From Zingiber officinale (Eukaryota > Streptophyta > Magnoliopsida > Zingiberales > Zingiberaceae): a DNA stretch of 64,000 bases. The notes beneath the pieces were generated by a model. The model worked only from the letters and a program-made list of their open reading frames with translations. It made no database searches and was not told the DNA's origin. A program made the translations under genes and the position numbers. Location: the NCBI RefSeq assembly GCF_018446385.1, contig NC_055988.1, positions 167,014,337 to 167,078,336 on the forward strand, written 5' to 3'. How positions within the stretch are numbered: the first letter of the stretch is position 1; every line of letters begins with the position of its first letter. Shown here in pieces: positions 35,101 through 47,416 of this stretch.

Positions 35101-37391
35101 GCCAGTAAGGCATTAACAAGACTGTGAGTTGTTGTCCAATTTATATCTTAAGTTTTAACTTGTTAAGCAAGAAGAATCTATCAAAAATGACAAGGCTGTG
35201 AGTTGCTAATCTGAAAAGCAACGTGCACGACAATGCCAAGTGTAGGCAAAAAAAAGTCAATGTATACATCCTTTTCCTTGCATAATAAAACCAATCTTAT
35301 AACCATAAAACAAGCTTAACCTAATAATTTTTGAGTAAATTAGATTCCATTGTGACTAATTTAACATCACTAATGCCAGTCTCAGTTAGAGACAACAATT
35401 AGACCCATGATGATGCCTATGTAAGCTTCAATTCATCCCAGCACAAGACCTAAATTGGGTCTGGAAATTTTCACAATGTAGGTCTACAATAGTCGTCAAT
35501 TTGTAACCTTGTCTACTAAGTGAAACTCTCTTATAAATATATCAGAAATAATTTTACATAATTCAATAAACATGAATGCAAATTAAAAGTGGCATTTAGA
35601 ATAAAGTAAAAAACTAGCGTCTCACATATCAAAATTCATGCAAAGACGACAAGTCACAAGGACAGAAACTTCAATTTGATTTAGTTAGTCTTAAAGCTCA
35701 ATCTGTGTCCAAACTTGACAAAAACTAAATTTGAGCCTTACATTTTGGTTGTACTCTATCATTCAGGTAAACTATTATTCGAGATCTTTGAAATTGATAA
35801 CAGATACTTGAAAGCCACTACAGAATATAATGTGTCCATAAGAACCATAACTAGCCTAGGAAGCAAGTTTCTAGCATTAGTGTACAAAAATGATGCAAGT
35901 GCTATAGCTATAGAACACTAATGGTCCATATCCATAGTAGTCCCCATGATGCTGGAGTGCTATGAAATTGAATCTTGGACTATGATTAAGCACTAAACAA
36001 GAAAAGCACTCAAAGGATAAGACTAAAATAATTTCTCGTATGTAAATATGAATGATCAAGATTGGTATTTGTAAAACCAAAAGTACTTGAAATCTGGCTT
36101 GTAGCAAGGTACTGAAAGAAGAAACAACTGAAATGTTTGAGAGTCTATAAAGTTTGGAAGTTTGGTCTTGCCTTTCCAGATCTTGCCTTTCCAGATCCAC
36201 CATAATCTAATGTATTTAACAAGTAGACAATGATTCACCAATTAATATTAATAAACAAATAAATTGGGCGATCAATAAATGACAGCCTTGTACTTGATGA
36301 ATTGTCTTAATGCATAGAACTAGAATAGCTTGATATAGTATTAATGTGTTCAAAGACGACCAGTAGATTCTTTCCAATATAAATCAATACACTATATGCA
36401 ACCTAATATCCCACAAGAGATTGTCATGCCAATTACAAAATAATGGGGATGCAAACTCTCTCGAAAGTACATTTAATTGAACAAATCAACTCATTGTGCA
36501 AAAAAGTAAGATTATGAGGGAAAATAGCTTAATTTCTACAGGAAGATCATGGACAAGTTCCCACACATTGCTATCGGCCATTTTCGATCTCCTAAAATTC
36601 CAAAATTTGTATTTGGATAATCATAACCAAAGATAAGCTAAGAAATGAGGTACTTTCTAAAAAATATCAAGCAAAGGTGATCTTGCCTGGAGCACAACTG
36701 AGTTGATAATGTCAGCATATCGAACAGCCAAATTAAGAGACATACACCTTGCAGGAGCAATAGCATAGCATCTGATCCTCTTCCTATCGACATTCCCCAA
36801 CTTGTCCCTGTTCAGAACAACCACCAAAGCGAGCATTGCAGCAACACCAGACCCCAGAGAATGGCCTGCAAAAGTAAGGGTATAGTTTGGATACTTCTCC
36901 ATCAACTCTCTCAGGACATCACATTCAGCATCCAAAACCCACGCCGCTGCTTTCAGCAGCCCATTGTGAACATAACCCCCATCAAATTTCCTCTTCCCCA
37001 AACTGTTGTCCAACAAGACGGCGTAATCACTTTCCTTGGCCATGTTCAGGCCCCTGACCGCGAGCACCACGTCGGAGTGATCGTGATCTAGGTAGATCAG
37101 GTAAGGCGGCGCGCGGCCGCGGGTGTCCCGGTACTTTTTTCTGCGCACCACCAAGGCCGGGTCAACGGGGCAGCCGCCGGGCAGCCCCAGGGAGGGGGTC
37201 TCGAGGTCGTCCTCGTAGTTGGCGAGGATGTAGCGGCAGAGTCGTGGCACGGGCTCGAACTCCTCGACGGAGGCGAGGCCCCAGGTATCGCTGTCGTGGC
37301 CGGCGTTGTGGAGGCAGCGCTTCCATACCCAGCGCGCGCATGCAAGGCAGTAGACGCACTCGAGGATGGGGATGCCGCACGCGAGCGACAT
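32110..37391 (-). CDS. Class 3 lipase, calmodulin-binding heat-shock protein type
   Basis: Exons on the minus strand: 37391-36687, 34299-34241, 33704-33576, 32647-32512, 32424-32110; spliced length 447 residues. Introns 2-4 are GT-AG; intron 1 (2.4 kb) starts CAG|GCAAGA, a GC-AG intron. The N terminus MSLACGIPILECVYCLACAR is Cys-rich and typical of this plant family. It is followed by a Lipase3 N-terminal region and the alpha/beta-hydrolase core with FAGHSLGSG, whose nucleophile is Ser178. Exon 3 gives a Cys-rich CLPCLLCLRC stretch, which could be acylated or membrane-associated, and DPRRLYAPGRLYHIVERKP. The C terminus is Ser-rich. Relatives are annotated as calmodulin-binding or diacylglycerol-lipase-like; substrate and calmodulin binding are not provable from sequence. 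Confidence 0.93.
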
Positions 37392-38869
37392 CGTCGGATC
37401 CCTCGGCTACTGCAAGGGCATCGCCGCCGGAGCAGCAGACGGCGACAAATATTTGGCAGCTTTGGACCCCAAAATTAGCGCCGGGAATGAGGTCTTTGCG
37501 AGGTGCGATTGGCTTCGGATTCGATCGGAGTGCATAGAAGATGGAAATCTGAATTTCTTTCGATATTCAAAGTGAAGTGGCGGAGAAAGATTGGATCTTG
37601 GGACTCGAGACGAGACGAGACGGAACGGAACGGAACGGTCTGGAGTTGTGGGAACAGTCGATCGCCGGAGGCGTCAAGGGAGATTCCTTGAAGTCGTAGA
37701 ATGGTTATATTTTCGATTAAGTCCTCTGTTTCTTTCTTTTTGCAAATGAAGCCTCCGTCAAAGCTTCGCTATAAGATTATAAACGGAATCAAACTTTGTG
37801 TTATTTAAGAACAGTTTGTGCGACGAAAATTTAAGGAAAATTTGTCACAGAAAATTTCTATAACAAATTTTACAACAAAATTTTTTTTCATCTTCCATAA
37901 TTATGTATTGACATGTAGAATAGAGAAATAAAGGAAGTCTTAGTACAATAATAAAATTATTATTTTATGATCAAAAATCACGATTCAAATTCTGAAACAT
38001 GTATCGAATTATTCTTTTTTTTACATGTAGAATGGAGAAATTGACTAGACAAACTCAAAATAAGAGGGAGAAATATTCATATTACTATGAGACATGAAAA
38101 GTCAATTTATGAGTACATGATAAACATTGATCTTCTACATATTTGAGAGTCAGAGGTTTATAAAACAACTAATGAAAGACTTTCTAGGAAAGAGCTCATG
38201 GATAATTTCCTTTTATAGATCACGCCTAGTTCTACTGTTAATAACATCTTCTAATATCATATCAATCTCACACAAATATTAGCTTAACAAATCAAATTTT
38301 GCTTTAATTACTTTCTCCCTATGAAGGGCATTTGCTCTGTGTCGGGTCTCTTTACTGTGTTAAGATTGTATACAAGGCAAATTCACTTCTTGTTCAGGAT
38401 TTTGGTCGAGGACTTTGCTTCAATTAACACATCTAGAGTGAGCATGAAATTCAGGAAACAAATGTGCACGCCATAAACAAGATAAATTGGCTAAACTACA
38501 ATGGAGTAGTAAGATATCACCAAAAAGCAGAGTATGCTTCCAAATACGAGGAATCCACGAAAGTAAGAAAAGTTTAGTTAGAATCCTTAGAGGACTCCTC
38601 TAAAAGAAGAGCATTTTGACATCCTCTCAAAAGAGCATTTTGACATCCTCTCAAAAGGTCTTGTCTTTCAACTACCCTAGGGTGTCGTAACATCCAGAGC
38701 TTTCATCTGATTTCCTAAGTGATTTTGGGTCATCCACACAAATAAGGAAATGAGTGAGGCATATAAAGAATATGGAAGACAAAGCGCTAAGAAGTGAATA
38801 TGGAAGAATGGTCTTGGACATACATTTATAAAAGAAGTATGGAAGTCTTGTCTATTTAGGATAGAAAGT
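37392..38869. other. Lipase 5' flank and intergenic DNA
   Basis: 37392-37700 is GC-rich and is the likely lipase promoter/5' leader; a GAGACGAGACGAGACGGAACGGAACGG repeat-like stretch lies at about 37608-37638. Beyond 37700 the DNA is AT-rich with a 24-bp direct duplication (AGAGCATTTTGACATCCTCT...) at about 38610-38660. No gene seen. Confidence 0.4.
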
Positions 38870-39343
38870 TACTACAAGGAAAAGTTGAATCACTCCCTTG
38901 AAATGCAAGAGAAATACTGTAGACAGTTCTAAGCATGAAAAATAGTAAACACGAAAACTGTAAACACTTATAGCAATCTCCCATAGATTTGCAATCGACG
39001 CCAGTAAGACTTGCTGACGGAAGAACGATTGCTGAATCGGAAAGCTCTTCATGGTTCACAAACTAAATCTCTCTTGCGAGATTAGACAAACTAATCTTGA
39101 ATGTTCTTCTATCCTCTTACAATCTTGTGCACATGGACGAACCTTGCACAGTGACCTTTCCGATATGGGACGAACTCTTTCTCAACCTTGCACACAGCAA
39201 GTCCTCTCTTTTCTCATTTTTTCTTTTGCTTGGATATATATATATATATATTGAGGAAGATGACTCTTCCTCTTCCTCCATTAATGGAGGAAATGAATGA
39301 GCTAGAAGATGAAGGGGAAGGGGTGCCCTTTCATTTTCCAACA
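38870..39343 (-). mobile_element. LTR G (3' LTR of a minus-strand Copia element)
   Basis: On the minus strand a polypurine tract (GAGTGGGAGA, 39344-39353) precedes TGTTGGAAAATG, giving an LTR start at 39343. The first 130 bp, including a (TA)n run, nearly match 46895-47017. The 3' edge is approximate. Confidence 0.6.
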
Positions 39344-39353
39344 TCTCCCACTC

Positions 39354-39735
39354 GTCCAAGTCAATACATAAAAGTCATCTTGTCACAAAGACCATGTAAG
39401 TAAGTCACTTAGACTATATTGTAATCAAGTCACAAAGACTAGAGGAAAACATTAATTAGTTACAAAGACCAAATAAATACTAGTTAGTCACAAAGACCAA
39501 ATAAGAACATTCAATTCATACTTTAGGAAAAATGTTTCGTGCGACAGCAAACACATTGAGCATTTATTGCTAAGAAGATTGTTACACCTTACATAGCTGC
39601 TCTCTGAGCGATCACTGCTAACAAAGTTGTTATACTTTACTTAGCCGCTCTTCCAAATAAAATTAAAGACATTCTCATAATGGCACATAGTCTCTCTCTT
39701 GGCGAAACATATTCGTTATCCAGAAAACATCCAAT
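39354..39735 (-). mobile_element. 3' non-coding spacer of Copia element G
   Basis: Between the LTR and the inserted solo LTR. It holds several near-repeats of AGTCACAAAGAC (39400-39500) and of a 'GCTGCTCTCTGAGCGATCACTGC'-like phrase. No coding potential. Confidence 0.45.
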
Positions 39736-39740
39736 CTCCC

Positions 39741-40615
39741 TGATCCTGTCCGAGAGCGAGTAGACGGACGCTGGGTAGATGACGCTCACGATGATTGGTT
39801 GTCGATCGAAGATGACGTGATCCTCCGATGAGCTAAGCTTGCAACCACAAGTCGTTAGTACCGAGCCGGGGAGGGGTTCCCCAGCGATGTCCCTTCGACG
39901 CTCAAGTCAATCACCGGCAGACGAATGAAGAATGAAGAATGAAGTAGAAAGGAGCAGCGTAACTGTAGCTACAGTGATTAAATCATACCTCCGATGAAGC
40001 TTTCGAGCTTCTTATATAGATCTCCCAAGAGGCGCGCACACGCTTCTCAAGATGTACACGCTTCCCAAAGCATACCTAGAAAGGTTGTGTCAGAAAAGCG
40101 TGTCTAACGTCATACCTGACCAGACTGAGCATATCTCTGGCATGACAGTGGAAGCTTCCACCGTACGATCCTCTGCATGGTCATGCCGCTGATCATGGCG
40201 GCTGTCGATGACACTAATCCCTAGGAAGATATTGTCAACTACTCCCTTTGTCTGCTATTAGGTCAAGTGGGAGAGCCGCTCGGCCAGTCCGTCGTTCAAG
40301 TGATGCGACGGCAGGGCCGAACGTCCGCTCGCCCCATGAGCTGCTGTCCGGCTCCACCTAGTCGAGCGAGAGAGCCCTAATTGTCAGGTCAAAGCCGTGT
40401 CCCTTGCTTAGCCGAGTGGGATGTCCGCTCGACCTTCGTCTCTTCCAGCTTTGCCTTATGAGCGTCGGAAGTTCGGCGTCAGGCCGAGCTGTCGAAGTAT
40501 CGGGCTGGCTACTCTTCCTGCTGATCGGGAATGTAGCTTGACCGATCGGACGCATGCCCCGGATGTTGACCACTTTCACCTCCTGCCGGGCAGACCCCAC
40601 CTTACCACCGGATCA
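39741..40615 (-). mobile_element. Solo LTR of the TGATCC family with target duplication
   Basis: 875 bp with perfect 6-bp inverted ends (TGATCC ... GGATCA) flanked by direct repeats CTCCC at 39736-39740 and 40616-40620. A TATA-like CTATATAAG on the minus strand (about 40012-40020) gives the orientation. No internal retrotransposon sequence is present, so it is a true solo LTR. It sits inside the decayed Copia element G. Confidence 0.88.
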
Positions 40616-40620
40616 CTCCC

Positions 40621-41539
40621 AATGACACACAATCATTATCTTGAAGATTTTCATGTCTTGCATTTTACCCAGATTAAATAATCTTCATTTACATCAATAT
40701 GAACATCTCTAAACCCTTACAATGACCATTATGTCAAGAGCATGTTCCATATTTAATATTCACATTCATTTCTATACATAACAGAAATGGGTCGACCAGT
40801 GAATAACATCAAAAGATGTAAATCTATTTAATCTTCATTTTTAGCTAGAATCTATTCATTTCAATCAGTCGCTTTCCCAGTTTTGTTCCATAGACCGAAT
40901 CATCCATAGTCATACGATACATGCTAAAGTAGCAGACACTGATTAAAACTTCAAGTAAACAGCTAAATAGTCACTAAGGGCAAAAACTGAGATTAACTTA
41001 TAATCTTAAAGGTCTCACATAGTAGAGAAATATGGATAAATTCTCCTACTACCCTTCTTGTCGTCATAGCACATGTGGTATGAATCACATGCTACGATGT
41101 TATTCTCTTTACTAAAAAAGAGTGCATGTTTTTCTCAAATTTTAACATCGTACAGATTTCGATCTAGACATACCTAATGTCTAATCCTGAATTCAACATA
41201 TGAATTCCAATTTGGCTTTCAACAGGTTTAGTAAATGGTGGGTTGATTTACTCCGATCATTATATAAATGATCTCATCTTAACATAATTATCAAGGCGAC
41301 CTTAACTTATAGGTATGTCTCTATTCATAGCTACATAAGTTGTCCTATAAGTAACGATCTTATCTCTATCTATACTCAACAAATAGAGATGATTGCCCAT
41401 GTGAGTGGACCAATCTCAACCTGCCAACATGCTCATCGAGACTTTAATCCAAAATGTAACAACTTATACACTGAATAGATCATGACATTTTACAACGTGT
41501 TATATTTTACGAAGTCACAAAGACTTCCCATTCTTTGAA
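40621..41539 (-). mobile_element. Copia element G, sequence between solo LTR and RNase H
   Basis: No open frame. Presumed 3' part of element G because pol remnants follow directly on the same strand. Confidence 0.35.
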
Positions 41540-43374
41540 ATGACTCTTTAGTCAATGACTTAGTATAAGGATCTGCAAACATAGTACATGTAGGGATATA
41601 CTCAAGAATTATCATTTTATTATCCACAATATCCCTTACAAAATTATACTTAATTCTATATGCTTGCATTTGCTGTGATATTTGGGATCCTCAGCTTGGC
41701 TGTTACAGTACACTATAACAGGACTCCTACTGTCCTCAACAATTTTCAAATGCTTTAGGAACCTTTTTTCAACTAGACAGATTGTTGCACAACTGATGCG
41801 CAAGCCACACAACTTCCAATGTCGGCAAGGCTACATAAGCCTACTTCTTCCTATTCCATGAGATGACACCACCATTTAACAAGAAGGTATAGACTGATGT
41901 GGATTTTCTGTTACCAATTCGCCTCCTTCCCAATCTGCATTTGTGTAGCCACTTAGGCTCATCTTAGATCCTTGAAAAACAAATACATAATCTGTTATCC
42001 TTTTGAGGTATTTAATTATCCTCTTCATTGCTTTCCAGTGTCTAGATCCTGGGTTTAACTGGAAACGACTAACTAAGCTAACACCATAGCTTATATCAAG
42101 ATAAATACACAACATAGTGTACATCAAACTACCAATAGAACTGACATATGGTTTTTTCTTCATTTCGGCTATTTCCTCAGGAGTCTTGGGATATATACTT
42201 TTGCTCAAAATAGTACCTCTCGTTATAGGCGTCTGTTCGATATTGCAATTTGACATATTGAAGTGTTGTAGTATCTTAGTGATATAAGCTTCTTGAGACA
42301 AACCCAAAAACCCTTTTGAACGATCTCAAATGATCTTCACTCCTAAGATGTACTCTTCTTCTCGCATGTCTATTATGTTAAATTGTGATGAAAGCCAGGA
42401 TTTGACTTCTATCACACACTTTATGTCGCTTCCAGCTATTAGTATATCATCAACATATAATGATAAAATGATAAAACTTTTCTTTTTCTTTTCTTAGGTA
42501 AGCACAATGATCCTCATTGATCATTCCGAAATCATAAGATAAAATGACTTCATTAAATCTTATGTTCCATTGTCTTGATGCTTGCTTTGGCCCATATATA
42601 GACTACTCAAGTCTACATACTCTATTCTTTTGGCCTTCAGCAACATAACCTTCTGGTTGTACCATATAGATTTCTTCGCCAAGATTACCATTAAGGAAAA
42701 CTATTTTTACATCCATTTGATATAATTTCATGTCAAATTGTGCTACTATAGCTAGGATGACATTTATTAACACAAACTTTACAACTGGGGAGAATGTCTC
42801 TTCAAAGTCAATATCTTCCATTTGGGTATATCCTTTTGCAACTAATCGAGCTTTGTATCAATTAATTGATCCATCTTCTTTCCTCTTTATTTTGAGAATC
42901 CACTTATTCCCAATAGCCCTTCGGCCCGGAGGAAGATCGACTATATCCCAAACTTGATTCTTTCTCATTAACTCCATTTCCTCATCCATTGCAATTTTCC
43001 ATTTTTCTCTTACTGAGCTTCTCAAAGCTTCCTCAACTATTCAAGGTTCCTTATCATCAACTGGGAGAATCATTAATGCCTCATTCTCAATATCAAACCT
43101 TCTCCGAGGAATAATCTGACGACTACTTCTTCGTAGGTTAGACTGTTGAGAAACTGACTCATTCAGTGACAAATTACTCCCACTAGGTTGACTAGATTCA
43201 GGCATCTCCTGATTTGTTGATAAAGGAATATTATCCTCATCCTCTATCTCATATAAAGGAATTGTTTTATCAACTTCACCTCGTGTTGGGAACTCAATTT
43301 CAAGAAAAATAGCATCTCTTGACACTATTTCAGAGATGGTTCCATCTTGTTACTCACCAATAAAAACATAACCC
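41540..43374 (-). pseudogene. Copia RT and RNase H remnant of element G
   Basis: On the minus strand, from right to left: a Ser-rich linker with RRSSRQIIPRRRF (43325-43041); an RT start with EETFSPVVK and QMDVKIVFLNGNL (42821-42603); a later RT part with SIGSLMYTM and YTNADWEG (42307-41876); and RNase H traces down to 41540. Several stops and frameshifts break the frame. Confidence 0.8.
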
Positions 43375-43413
43375 TTAGGGTGCGTTTGGTTCAAGTTATC
43401 ATGTATAACCTTA

Positions 43414-43442
43414 GTTATGTGATTACTTGGTAATCACATAAC
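43414..43442. repeat. Subterminal palindrome of Harbinger-like element 1
   Basis: 13-bp perfect inverted repeat GTTATGTGATTAC / GTAATCACATAAC with a 3-nt spacer. A matching palindrome with changed, still complementary bases lies at 48073-48101 in the second element. Confidence 0.85.
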
Positions 43443-44601
43443 CAACGTTATGGGGAATAAAACATAACTAATGTGGATAGGTATCAAAGGTAGAGGAGTG
43501 ATTAATGGGAGAGGAGGAGGGAATTTTTGGTCAATTTACTGTAGCAACACTATTTGGGCACTGTTCACAGCAAATGAGAGGGGGCTGCTTCGTGGGTGAG
43601 GGTCAGCCGCCAGGATGGGTTTCTTCCTCGTCCTCGCACGACTCCTCGTCGGCGCCAACGCCGGTCGCCGACCATCACCTCTCTTCCCCTCCCTCTTCTC
43701 CTTGACGTCATCCATAGCCTTCCTTTCTTCTCCCGCTGGACACCGCGCCGCCAACAGGAACGGAGGAGAAGACTTCCTCCTTTCCACACTCCTCGCGACG
43801 CCATCACCGGAGCCGACGCCGGCAGCCAACCCTCCCTCTCCCTCTCCTCGCCGACGATACCGATGCCACCCAGTATCATCTCTGTCGGCTCCCTCCCTCG
43901 CTAGAGACGACGCCATCTCCTCCTTCGAGTTCTCACCGCCGACCGCCACTCCTACTCCTCTCCATCTCCTCCTCTCGATGCCACCGCCGGCTCCTCTCGC
44001 TGCACCGCTGCCGACTTCTCCTCACTGCGCCGCTGCCGGCTCCTCCTCGCTGCGTCTTCGTCGACAGACTGCCACCCCTCTTCTCGCTCTCGTGCACGCC
44101 GTCGTTGAGGCCTATCATCGTCGGAACAGAACCCTCCTCCTCTCGTCCAGCGGCTAGCATCATAGCTGGTTCTCTTCTTCCTCGCCGGCGCAGCCGCCGG
44201 ACCAGCCACTGCTCCCCTCTCTTTCCTCTCCCGCCGGCAGCAACTTCCCACTACCTCCTTCCTCTCTCACTACCACCTCCACACTGCTCCCCGTGCACAT
44301 CACGACCCTCATTGCGAATGCCGGCAACCCTTTCTCCTTCTCCGTGTCGACGTCGTGTTTGTCGGAGCCGTTGCCGGCACTACTGTTCACTCGCACATTC
44401 AAGGCCTGCACACCGTAGTAGCTGCCCCTCCCGTGTTATAGTCGGTTGTCGCCATCTCCGACGCTTATCCGGCGTAGCTTCTCTGTTAGTGTATGCCCCC
44501 GACTTGTGTGTCACTGTGGTGTGTTTCCGGCTTTCAAACCAATATTGGGTTTTCGTCCTTCTAGTTGAGATTATGTTTCAGTCTGTGTATTATTCCGGCA
44601 T

Positions 44602-44765
44602 GCGTGCCGATCTCGTTTCCCGGTCTGCGTGCCAATACCTTATCCCGATCAGCGTGCCGGTGTCTTATCCCGGTCTGCGTGCCAGTGCTTTATCCCGGTC
44701 TGCGTGCCGATGTCTTATCCCAGTCTGCGTGCTAGTATTATATCCCGACCTGCAGCTCGTCTTCC
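44602..44765 (+). repeat. 27-28 bp tandem repeat
   Basis: About six copies of a unit like TTATCCCGGTCTGCGTGCC plus 8-9 variable bases, inside the Harbinger-like element. Confidence 0.8.
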
Positions 44766-45302
44766 GGGTTCGTGCCTCGTTCAACCGCTCGTCGTCAGAT
44801 CCAGCTCTCCATCCTGATCGGGCGTCGTCTACTCTTCCGGATCGCGACAACTCGAGTAGCGTCCCATCCGAGGGCGCCCCCCTGGGCCAGGGTACGTTCT
44901 TCGTTCATATTCTATGTATATTTCATTATTTTATGGCTTAGTCTTGTACTCATATATTCGTTGTATCTGCCTCGAGTATCGGGGTACCGGGGGTCGGGTC
45001 AACCCGGTCGCTGGCTACAGGTAGCATTGACCAGAGGACTTTTGAAGACTTGGTCAACACAGAAGTCATCTCAGTACACTCCCCTCCGGAACGTCGCGAC
45101 TTCGTCAACATTTCATCCAGCTCACCCGACGGTCCGTCTGACTCAGCTTCCGGACCAGATCAATAACCAAATGTTGTTTGATTCAACCTAGGTAATGCAA
45201 CAAAAACTTGCTTGTTTAAAGGTTTTAATGAATAACGTAATTTAATATTTTACTATATTACTCTTAATTACACAACCAACCATATATATCTTTTAAACTC
45301 TA

Positions 45303-45720
45303 TGTTTTTTTTTATTTTTTCTTTTTCACATTTTTCTTTATTTTTATGTTTTTTTATTTCTTTTCATTTTTTATTTTTTTATTTTTTGTCATTTTTAAAG
45401 TTTTTTTCCCATTTTTTTATTTTTTTTTATTTTTTATGGGTTTTAAATTTTTTTTCTAGTTTTTATATATATTTTAAATTTTTTTTACATTTTTATTATT
45501 TTTTATGTTTTTTATTATTTTTAAATTTTTTTATGTTTTTCCTATTTTTATATTTTTTTCTCTATTTTTTTTATTATTTTTATTATTTTTACATTTTTTC
45601 TATTTTTTAAAAATTTTAAAAAAATTGTAATGTTTTTTATTTTTTTAAAAGTTTTTTATTTTATTTTTATATTTTTATATTTTTTCTTTACATTTTTCTT
45701 TTATTCGAGGGTATTTTAGG
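45303..45720. repeat. T-rich low-complexity tract
   Basis: Over 400 bp of T runs broken by A, C or G (TTTTTTATTTTT style). The 102-codon Phe-rich ORF in it is a composition artefact. Confidence 0.85.
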
Positions 45721-45919
45721 TAAAAAGATTTTATTACCCCCGGAATCAAGAAAAATCTCAGTTTTCCAATTCTGGGTTGCATGCCCCTTTTGCTGACGTG
45801 TCGGGCATAGAACATTACTCGGGAATCATCGATTACCTAAACCAAACATGACTTTCGTTCATAACCTTGGATGGATAATTAAGATTATCAAGGATAACCT
45901 CCAACCAAACACACCCTTA

Positions 45920-46860
45920 GAAGTCTCAGAATACCTTATAAAGATACACTTCTTACCTCTGGGTCATAATTTTCCATGTTTGTGAGTCTTATCATGAACG
46001 TAGGCAGATGACCCCCAAGGTCTCAGATTACTCAAATTTGGCTTTCTGTCTGTCCAACGTTCATGTGGGGTAGATGAAACTGATTTTGAAGACACTTTAT
46101 TAAGTATATAGGCTGCAACTAATAATGCATCTCCCCAATAGGAGATTGACAAATTAGCCTGGGCCATTATAGACCTAACAATTTCAAGAAGAGTCTTATT
46201 TCTTCTTTCAGCAACCTCATTTTGTTGTGGAGTTCCAGGAATAGTTAGCTGTCTAATAATCCCTTTCTCATTACATATTGTTTTGAATTGATCAGACAAA
46301 TATTTACCTCCACAGTTAGTGCGCAAGGTTTTAACCTTACTTTCCAATTGATTCTCAACTTCGTTCAAGTAACGAATAAAGCAATCTAATGCTTCATATT
46401 TGTGAGAAATCAAATACGCATAATCAAAATGTGTGAAGTCATCAATAAATGTAATGAAATTAAAACTCTCATTTCTAGTCTTCATATTTATTGGACCATA
46501 AATATCTGAATGAATTAATTGCAATGGTGATTCAGGCCAAATATCCTTACCAAATGGTTTTCTAGTTGCCTTTCCAGCAAGATAATGCTCACATATAGCC
46601 AAGTTTATCTTAGCATGAGTGCCTAAAAAGACTCTCCTTAGCTAATGTATTCATTCTTTCTTGTCCTATATGTCCTAGTCTAGTATGTCAAATTTCATCA
46701 TTAACATCGACATTACTAGTAAGAGCAATATTTGACAAACAACCATCATTATTATTTGGTTCTATATCAAGAACCATAAAACCATTTATTACATAATCAT
46801 ACCCAATTAACATAGAGTTAATTCAAAGTTTCATACAACGGCTATAAAAAGTTACACAAT
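45920..46860 (-). pseudogene. Copia integrase remnant of element G
   Basis: A long frame at 46602-45964 shows the integrase core: LQLIHSDIYGP, FITFIDDFTHF, the GTPQQNEVAERRN block and SYWGDALLVAAYILN. The GAG-pre-integrase (HTRLGHIGQERMN) lies in a broken frame at about 46640-46730. Gag and protease are absent; an LTR fragment follows at 46895. Confidence 0.85.
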
Positions 46861-46894
46861 AACCTAAATTAAGAAGACATGCATATATTTCTCC

Positions 46895-47017
46895 CTTTTT
46901 CTTTTGCTTGGACGTATATATATATTGAGGAAGATGACTCTTCCTCTTCCTCCATTAATAGAGGAAATAAATGGGCTAGAAGATGAAGGGGAAGGGGTGC
47001 CCTTCCATTTTCTAACA
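46895..47017 (-). mobile_element. LTR G fragment (right end of element G)
   Basis: Nearly identical to 39200-39343, including the (TA)n run and the GGAAGATGACTCTTCC palindrome. Only the first ~125 bp of the LTR remain, joined directly to pol remnants. Confidence 0.7.
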
Positions 47018-47221
47018 AATCTAATGATTAAATATTCACAAGACACATATCAACTAAGTTGGATATTAATATTGGGATATTGTAGTATAAAATAAGGAAA
47101 GAATAAAGGTTAATAGACATCCCACGAGCACATCAACAACAGGAGGAAAATAAAAAATGATGATAAAATTCAAATTAAAAATTACTTCTCATCCTGCATG
47201 TGTTTGAATAGAAGCATGTTT

Positions 47222-47416
47222 TCTAGTGGCTAACGCATGAGGTATTATCATAATAAGATTTGGAGTTCGAATTTTGGTAAAGTCGAGATAAATACCTCAC
47301 TTATGTGCTAGTCACTATTTCAAAGATTAGTAGTCGCCCGTGATTTACCTCTTCTGTGTTAGCTTTAAGACGGATTGGCGAAGGTACTGAAGACGAATGT
47401 ATTCACCTTTTTACCA
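47222..47416 (+). mobile_element. SINE-like element, copy 2 (better preserved)
   Basis: Contains TGGCTAACGCATG (A-box-like) and GGAGTTCGAATTTTG (B-box-like, compare GGTTCGANNCC) spaced as in a tRNA-derived RNA polymerase III promoter. A non-tRNA body shared with 2252-2420 follows. No clear target duplication was found. Confidence 0.6.

Larger units (their letters stand above)
43378..45916. mobile_element. Non-autonomous Harbinger-like transposon, 2.5 kb
   Basis: Ends GGGTGCGTTTGGTT and AACCAAACACACCC form a 14-bp near-perfect inverted repeat, flanked by TTA at 43375-43377 and 45917-45919. A 3-bp TWA duplication and GGG...GTTTGGTT ends are typical of the PIF/Harbinger group. The Copia pol frame of element G continues across the site once the insert and one TTA are ignored, confirming the boundaries. 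There is no transposase. The interior has a GC-rich Pro/Arg/Ser-coding-like part (43600-44450), a 27-bp tandem repeat, and a long T-rich tract. Confidence 0.85.

Noticed and set aside
43565-44941. Overlapping GC-rich ORFs of up to 278 codons as host genes
   Set aside because: They lie in a transposon, overlap in many frames and have low-complexity Pro/Ser/Arg content; kept only as possible captured cargo.
45302-45610. Phe-rich 102-codon ORF as a membrane protein
   Set aside because: Produced by a T-rich simple-sequence tract.
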